Assembly: GCA_045656005.1 (NCBI GenBank) | Contig: JAZOQG010000038.1 | Location: forward strand, 1-24,201 | Reading direction: 5' to 3' | DNA from: JAZNQN01 sp045656005 | GTDB taxonomy: Bacteria > Bacillota > Clostridia > UMGS1883 > UMGS1540 | Length of the DNA stretch: 24,201 nt | In this document: one piece after another, positions 20,046-24,201 of the stretch | Numbering within the stretch: the stretch's first letter is position 1 | How the letters are laid out: every line of letters begins with the position of its first letter | Made by a program: the position numbers and the translations under genes | The notes under the pieces: model-generated | Told to the model about the DNA's origin: nothing | The model's input: the letters and a program-made list of their open reading frames with translations, nothing else | Database searches by the model: none

Positions 20046-20678
20046 ATGAAAACAAGGGTGATTTTAATTATCGTGGGCGGAATGTGCTCTGATGCCTTAA
20101 GGCTTTGCGGACACGATTATGTCAAAACGCTTCTTAATACTTCTGCGGCAAATGTTTGCTCAAAGAGTATCCCTACTCAAAATGAAAATGAAATACAAAG
20201 TGCACTTTTTAAGAAAGACTCAGGGAAAAGTATTTTTGATGTGCTTTCTGAAAACGGAAAGACTTACTGCGTTTTTGAAAAGGGCATTGAGGAGGCAGAA
20301 AGTTTTTCTGAGTATATAAAGGAAGAAAAATGCGATTTCTCGGTTTTATATCTCAAGGGTGTTAAAGAGGCGGGATATAAATATGGATTTATGAGCGAGG
20401 AATATCTTAAAAAGGTTTACGAAGCGTTTGAATGTATAGAGAAGATAAGAGAACAGTTCCCGCTTCGAAAACTTATGGTAATAAGCGACCACGGCGGGCA
20501 TGACAAAATTTTCACAGGCGACGTGCCAAGTGACAACATAATTCCTATTATTATGAACAGAGTGTGCAATTTTACTGAAAAGCTATACTCTGCCGAAATA
20601 GGGGATGTTGCTCCGACCGTTTTAAAACTTCTTTCTATAGATAAACCCGAATTATGGAATGGGGAGAGCCTTTTGTGA
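20046..20678 (+). CDS. Alkaline-phosphatase-superfamily protein with reduced N terminus
   Basis: 210 residues. The C-terminal half has the metal-site motif VISDHGGHD (DHGGH, 148-152), followed by IIPIIMN and EIGDVAPTVLKLLSIDKPELWNGESL, the standard end of type I phosphodiesterase/sulfatase-like members. The N-terminal strand reads VILIIVGGMCSDAL. In active relatives this is '...iDG.r.D.l', whose first Asp binds metal, and here it is Gly11; no clear Thr/Ser nucleophile block follows. Family members are usually longer. It may be a degenerate or specialised hydrolase, or have a different substrate site. Translationally linked to both neighbours (15 bp gap; GTGA overlap with the transporter). Confidence 0.7.
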   Translation: MKTRVILIIVGGMCSDALRLCGHDYVKTLLNTSAANVCSKSIPTQNENEIQSALFKKDSGKSIFDVLSENGKTYCVFEKGIEEAESFSEYIKEEKCDFSVLYLKGVKEAGYKYGFMSEEYLKKVYEAFECIEKIREQFPLRKLMVISDHGGHDKIFTGDVPSDNIIPIIMNRVCNFTEKLYSAEIGDVAPTVLKLLSIDKPELWNGESLL

Positions 20679-21907
20679 ACAGAAAACTTAAAAACCCCAA
20701 AGATATATCGGGTTTTGTGATGCTTTGTTGTTTCCTTTATGCGGCAAGCTACATAACAAGAATAAATTTCTCGGCATTGATTTCGGAAATAATTGAGGTC
20801 GAAAGTATAACAAAAAGTTCTGCATCTCTTATCACAACTGCACTTTTTGTCTCTTACGGACTCGGTCAGCTTATCTTCGGAATAATAGGGGACAAGGTGA
20901 GCAGTATTAAGATGATTTTTTGGGGAATGCTCCAAACCTCGGTTTTAAACTTTTTTATGTTGTTTTTTTCGGGCAATGTGACGCTGATGACTGTCACATG
21001 GTTTTTAAACGGTTTTGCACAAGCAATAATGTGGCCTTCTCTTGCAAAAATAACATCTGATTATCTTGATATCCAGGGCTATAAAAATTCGTGCGTTTCA
21101 ATTGCGGTTGCGAGTAATGTTGCAACTGTCGGAATGTATATTATAGCACCGCTTCTGCTTTCTGTAATGTCCTACAAAATGATTTTTATGATTTGCGGAA
21201 GTGTTGGAATTTTGATGACTTTATGGTGGAAAACAAAAATTCATTTTTATGAGGGCAGGCGAGCGGAGACTGAAACTGCCGTTTTAGAGCCTCGCGGGAA
21301 TTTTACAAAATCCTCAATGGGCACCATGACACTTTTTATGCTCTTTGGAATATGCATTGCAATTTGTATTCAGGGCATTTTGAAAGACGGAATAACCACA
21401 TGGACACCTTCGTTTATAAAGGAAGTATATAATCTTCCTTCCTCACTTTCAATTCTTGTAACAGTAACAATTCCCATTTTCAGCATAATTTCGTATAAGG
21501 CAGGAGGATTCATACACAGAAAGTTTATTAAAAATGAGATTTTGTGTGCATCGGCATTTTTCCTGACGGCGGCCTTTGCATCATTTTTGCTCTCAGCTGT
21601 TTATAGCGGAAACCCAATGGTGTGCGTTATTCTTGCAGGAATTATAACGGGGTGCATGCACGGGGTAAACTTAATGCTTATCTGCATGATTCCCGGAAGA
21701 TTTGAAAAGACGGGAAATGTTGCCCTGGTTTCAGGTGTTTTTAATTTTGTGTCATATCTCGGGAGCAGTATATCAACCTACCTTATAGCAAAATTTGCCG
21801 AAATTTATAACTGGCAGATAACAGTTTTACTCTGGGCAGTATTGTCCGCGGGCGGAATTGCAATTTGCCTTTTATGCGTCGGTGCATTTAAAAAAAATAA
21901 TAAATAA
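20675..21907 (+). CDS. MFS transporter, organophosphate:phosphate antiporter (OPA)-like
   Basis: 410 residues from GTG 20675, which overlaps the previous stop as GTGA and has GGGGAG 8 nt upstream; an in-frame ATG at 20654 lies inside the preceding gene. Twelve hydrophobic segments are predicted. The first helix region has LYAASYITRINFSALISEI, the OPA-style 'Y...YI.R.NfS', followed by FVSYGLGQLIFGIIGDKVS (the MFS motif between helices 2 and 3). WFLNGFAQAIMWPSLAKI and LKDGITTWTPSFIKEVYNL are also typical of GlpT/UhpT relatives. OPA members import sugar or glycerol phosphates. With a phosphatase-like and an amidohydrolase gene in the same operon it probably supplies their substrate (inference). 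Confidence 0.85.
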   Translation: MNRKLKNPKDISGFVMLCCFLYAASYITRINFSALISEIIEVESITKSSASLITTALFVSYGLGQLIFGIIGDKVSSIKMIFWGMLQTSVLNFFMLFFSGNVTLMTVTWFLNGFAQAIMWPSLAKITSDYLDIQGYKNSCVSIAVASNVATVGMYIIAPLLLSVMSYKMIFMICGSVGILMTLWWKTKIHFYEGRRAETETAVLEPRGNFTKSSMGTMTLFMLFGICIAICIQGILKDGITTWTPSFIKEVYNLPSSLSILVTVTIPIFSIISYKAGGFIHRKFIKNEILCASAFFLTAAFASFLLSAVYSGNPMVCVILAGIITGCMHGVNLMLICMIPGRFEKTGNVALVSGVFNFVSYLGSSISTYLIAKFAEIYNWQITVLLWAVLSAGGIAICLLCVGAFKKNNK

Positions 21908-21916
21908 AGAAATAAG

Positions 21917-21953
21917 CATGTCTGTTTTTTGCAAAAAATGGACATGTTTTTTT
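21917..21953 (+). terminator. Intrinsic terminator after the transporter gene
   Basis: CATGTC (21917-21922) pairs with GACATG (21941-21946). The inner TGTTTTTT/AAAAAATG adds A-U pairs and wobbles, and seven U follow (21947-21953). It ends the first operon 9 nt after the stop codon. Confidence 0.85.
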
Positions 21954-22044
21954 AAAATTGTCCCAAACATATATAGAAAAAGGGCAATTCTTGTATTATA
22001 ATTTCGGTAAGAACTTTAAATGTTAAAGAAAGAAGGAACAAAAA

Positions 22045-22923
22045 ATGCTTAAAAAAGGTTTTTACACTGCACTTGGAACACCCCTTGATGAAAATGGTAA
22101 TTTAGTTGAAGAGTCACTTCGCAAACACATACGCCAGCAGATTGAAGCAGGAGCTTCAGGTCTTTTGGTTATGGGAAGTATGGGAATAGAGGCTACTGTA
22201 AAGCTTTCTGCTTACAAGGAGATTGTTCGTGTGGCGGCAGACGAAGTAGGCGGAGAGGTTCCGCTTTTTGTTGGTGCTATGGACACATCTATTGTAAAGG
22301 TTATGGAAAAAATTGATGCAATGGCAGGTGCTAAGATTGACGGCGTTGTTCTTACAACACCTTTCTATGGTGCACCAAATGATGCTGCTGCAATTAACTG
22401 GTTTTTAACTATTGCAGATAAATCACCATATCCGATTTATATTTACGACCTTGCAGTTACAGTTAAATACAAAGTAACTTTGCCTGTAATTGATACTCTT
22501 ATAAAGCACCCCAACATCAAAGGTATTAAAACTGCTGACTGGGAAATGATTCAGGCAATCGGAAGAAAATATCCTGAAAAGAACTTTGAATGTCTTTACA
22601 GCGGTCTTGATAGCTTTGACTATGCAAACATGATGGGCATTGACAAAAATCTTGACGGAATGTTCTCATGCACACCTAAAAACGGCAGAAAAATGTATGA
22701 CTGCATCAATGCAGGGGATTTTGAAGGTGCAAGAAAATATCTTGACAACATTTTGTATCTCCGCGATACTATGGCGAAAAGCTCTGTTCTTTTAACATGC
22801 TTTACACATTGCATGAATCTACTCGGATGCGAGGGTAAATTCCATCAGGATTATATGCCTGCACCAACAGAGGAAGCACTTAAATTAACAGAAGAAGCAC
22901 TCAGAAAAATCGGTGAAATATAA
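22045..22923 (+). CDS. Dihydrodipicolinate synthase / N-acetylneuraminate lyase family aldolase
   Basis: 292 residues, the usual family length, TIM barrel. The Schiff-base lysine is in IKGIKTADW (Lys162) and the catalytic Tyr in IYIYDLAV (Tyr134). GSMGIEA (44-50) stands where most members have G(T/S)(T/N)GE, and TTPFYGAPND is the usual 'PpYy'-type strand end. These enzymes join or split pyruvate and an aldehyde. The altered GxxGE loop and 'YDLAV' instead of 'YN.P' argue against the lysine-pathway DapA and for a catabolic lyase of unknown substrate. First gene of a second operon; a -10-like TATAAT is at 21997-22002 but without a good -35. RBS GAAGGA. Confidence 0.88.
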   Translation: MLKKGFYTALGTPLDENGNLVEESLRKHIRQQIEAGASGLLVMGSMGIEATVKLSAYKEIVRVAADEVGGEVPLFVGAMDTSIVKVMEKIDAMAGAKIDGVVLTTPFYGAPNDAAAINWFLTIADKSPYPIYIYDLAVTVKYKVTLPVIDTLIKHPNIKGIKTADWEMIQAIGRKYPEKNFECLYSGLDSFDYANMMGIDKNLDGMFSCTPKNGRKMYDCINAGDFEGARKYLDNILYLRDTMAKSSVLLTCFTHCMNLLGCEGKFHQDYMPAPTEEALKLTEEALRKIGEI

Positions 22924-22934
22924 GGAGAAAAACT

Positions 22935-23921
22935 ATGATTTCATGTACTGAATTTATCCCTCTTTACAGCGAATTTTTCAAATTTCTTGAAAAATTGGGC
23001 GGTCATGATGCAGTAATGGAATACTGGATTCATATTTCCGATACAAGCATCGGTGACAAAACAAACCCCAATTCTCTTGCATATAAATGCGAAAAACTCG
23101 GCGGATATGAAGGCGCCAAGGCTTACTGGGGACACACTCTTACAGAAGAAGCGTGCGACCTTTTTCAGGTAAATGAAAACAGCAAAAAATTCAAATACGG
23201 TCATATGCGCCATTGTCCTTCAAGAGGAATGCTCAATGCTTTAGAGCATGTGGAGCCTTACTATGATTACTGCTCACATTGTAACGTGATTTACGCGAGG
23301 GTTTTGGAAAAATATGGAGTTGAATACATAAGAGACAACAGCGAAATCAGTAATGCCGCTTGCCGCTCCATGCTTTTTATGAAGGGAGAAGAGCCTTCCT
23401 TTGACTGGAGAAATATTTCTGATGAAGATGCAAAGAAAATGTTCGAAGGCAAAGAAAATGTTCAGGTTATCGACATGAAAACAGAGGATAACAAATATCT
23501 TCACCGCGATTTTCATCTTCTTGGCGATAATGCGCTTAAATATTGCAAGGACAAATATGGATACGAAACATTAATAGAGTTTTTGTGCGACTATGTTAAA
23601 TATTATTACGCACCGCAGATTGAGAAAATTAAAAAAGAGGGTCTCCCTGCGCTTAAAACATGGATTGAAAAGGTTTACGAAATTGAGGAAAGCAGCGAAC
23701 TTTTAAGTTGCACTCTGGAAGACGGAAAACTTACGGTTACGGTTTCAAAAAGTCCTGTAATTGAATATATGCATTCTTTGGGACAGGAACCTACGGAGTG
23801 CTACATAGAAGAGACAAGAACTCTTTATAAGGCAATAGCAGATGAGAGCGGTTTCGATTTTGAACTTAAATACTACAATGAAGACGGTGGAACAGAATTT
23901 GTGTTCTCGGAAAGGAAATAA
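22935..23921 (+). CDS. Protein of unknown function, His/Cys-rich centre
   Basis: 328 residues, soluble, mixed helix. The N-terminal half has EYWIHISDTSIGDK, LGGYEGAKAYWGHTLTEEAC, then KYGHMRHCPSRGMLNALEHV and YYDYCSHCNVIYARVLEKYGVEY. The clustered Cys/His (HMRHCPSRG, DYCSHC) could bind a metal or form an active site, and resemble in style the helical hydrolase-like proteins related to the L-2-aminothiazoline-4-carboxylate hydrolase family; I cannot confirm that. The C-terminal 80 residues are an alpha/beta appendage. It starts 12 bp after the aldolase gene and is followed after 1 bp by the second ceramidase-family gene, so all three are probably one pathway. Confidence 0.6.
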   Translation: MISCTEFIPLYSEFFKFLEKLGGHDAVMEYWIHISDTSIGDKTNPNSLAYKCEKLGGYEGAKAYWGHTLTEEACDLFQVNENSKKFKYGHMRHCPSRGMLNALEHVEPYYDYCSHCNVIYARVLEKYGVEYIRDNSEISNAACRSMLFMKGEEPSFDWRNISDEDAKKMFEGKENVQVIDMKTEDNKYLHRDFHLLGDNALKYCKDKYGYETLIEFLCDYVKYYYAPQIEKIKKEGLPALKTWIEKVYEIEESSELLSCTLEDGKLTVTVSKSPVIEYMHSLGQEPTECYIEETRTLYKAIADESGFDFELKYYNEDGGTEFVFSERK

Positions 23922-23922
23922 A

Positions 23923-24201
23923 ATGAAAGCAGGATTTGCAAGAGAATGTATAACCCCCGAAATGGGAATTGCAATTTCGGGCTATTATGAAAAAAGAAAT
24001 GCTAAAGGTGTGCTTGACGACCTTTATGTAAGTGCTGCAGCATTTGATGATGGTGAGAAAAAGGCCGTTATACTTGGTGTTGACATACTTATGATGTCTG
24101 CAAAGCAGTGCGACAGATATAGAAAATTTATCTCGGAGAAGTGCGGTATAGAGGTGGGTGCGATTTTTATAAACTGCTCACATACTCACAAGTCGGATCG
24201 T
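23923..24201 (+). CDS. Second neutral-ceramidase-family protein, N-terminal part (cut by window end)
   Basis: The 93 visible codons start at ATG 23923, 1 bp after the previous stop. They parallel the protein at 18672: MKAGFARECITPEMGIAISG versus MNKFKAGYGKVNINPTLGIG, then GYYEKRNAKGVLDDLYVSAA versus GYYVPRFAKGILDDIEAAAL. The metal motif INCSHTH follows. It is a clear paralogue, again without a signal peptide. The last residues read KSDR where the sister has TGPL; these are the final bases of the window and may be divergence or a sequence-end artefact. Confidence 0.83.
   Translation, partial: MKAGFARECITPEMGIAISGYYEKRNAKGVLDDLYVSAAAFDDGEKKAVILGVDILMMSAKQCDRYRKFISEKCGIEVGAIFINCSHTHKSDR

Noticed and set aside
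20654..20674. ATG start for the OPA-type transporter
   Set aside because: It lies inside the preceding gene; GTG 20675 has the better-spaced RBS and a GTGA overlap.
22045..22923. Lysine-biosynthesis dapA
   Set aside because: The GxxGE loop and the 'YN.P' motif are altered, and the neighbours are not lysine or diaminopimelate genes.

Overview
The window reads as a piece of chromosome from an uncultured, low-GC, endospore-forming Firmicute (Clostridia-like). The evidence is two sporulation genes (spoIIR with a good sigma-F-type promoter, and bofA), strong Shine-Dalgarno sites, several TTGACA-N17-TAWAAT promoters, tRNA genes with encoded CCA ends, and an AT-rich Gram-positive codon style. No database search was possible, so family names rest on motifs recognised by eye.

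Bases 1 to about 11,430 are the late region of a tailed-phage genome, all on the + strand and tightly packed with ATGA/TAATG overlaps. The order is: end of an unknown gene, putative head-tail adaptor, a 42-residue membrane peptide, portal, putative scaffold, major capsid protein, large terminase, zinc-ribbon protein, putative beta-propeller neck protein, fibre-like protein, coiled-coil virion protein, holin, amidase endolysin, a RepA_N/DUF6017-type replication initiator, a MuF-tail/barnase-like protein and a barstar-like immunity protein. No tail-tube, sheath or long tape-measure gene is visible, which suggests a podovirus-like particle. The terminase sits downstream of the capsid gene, which is unusual. 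The barnase domain appears to have lost its middle third, including the catalytic Glu, while the barstar looks intact.

The most unusual structure is a family of hairpin arrays. They flank the capsid gene on both sides (2705-2943 and 3853-4074). A diverged piece lies at 11437-11518, beyond the barstar gene, and a minimal one at 8717-8745. Each array consists of short stem-loops with 3-4 nt loops joined by a constant GCGATAT-like linker. The linker inverts half way along the first array and also appears in both orientations in the second. At each locus the adjacent gene ends in a hairpin whose left arm is the last codons and whose loop region holds the stop codon.

Bases 11,500 to 18,571 are chromosomal genes, nearly all on the - strand. 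They are a secreted DHHW/AlgX-like protein, a serine-recombinase remnant (+ strand), a Fic protein with a candidate operator, tRNA-Ser(GCU), tRNA-Ser(UGA), tRNA-Leu(CAA), bofA, a YdcZ-family transporter, rpsT, an AI-2E-family permease, a 27-residue membrane peptide, a candidate small RNA and spoIIR.

Bases 18,614 to 24,201 (+ strand) hold two consecutive transcription units that look metabolically linked. The first is a neutral-ceramidase-family hydrolase, an alkaline-phosphatase-superfamily protein and an OPA-type MFS transporter. The second is a DHDPS/NAL-family aldolase, an unknown protein and a second ceramidase-family protein cut by the window end. No signal peptides are seen on the hydrolases, so the pathway is probably cytoplasmic and fed by the transporter; its substrate is unknown.
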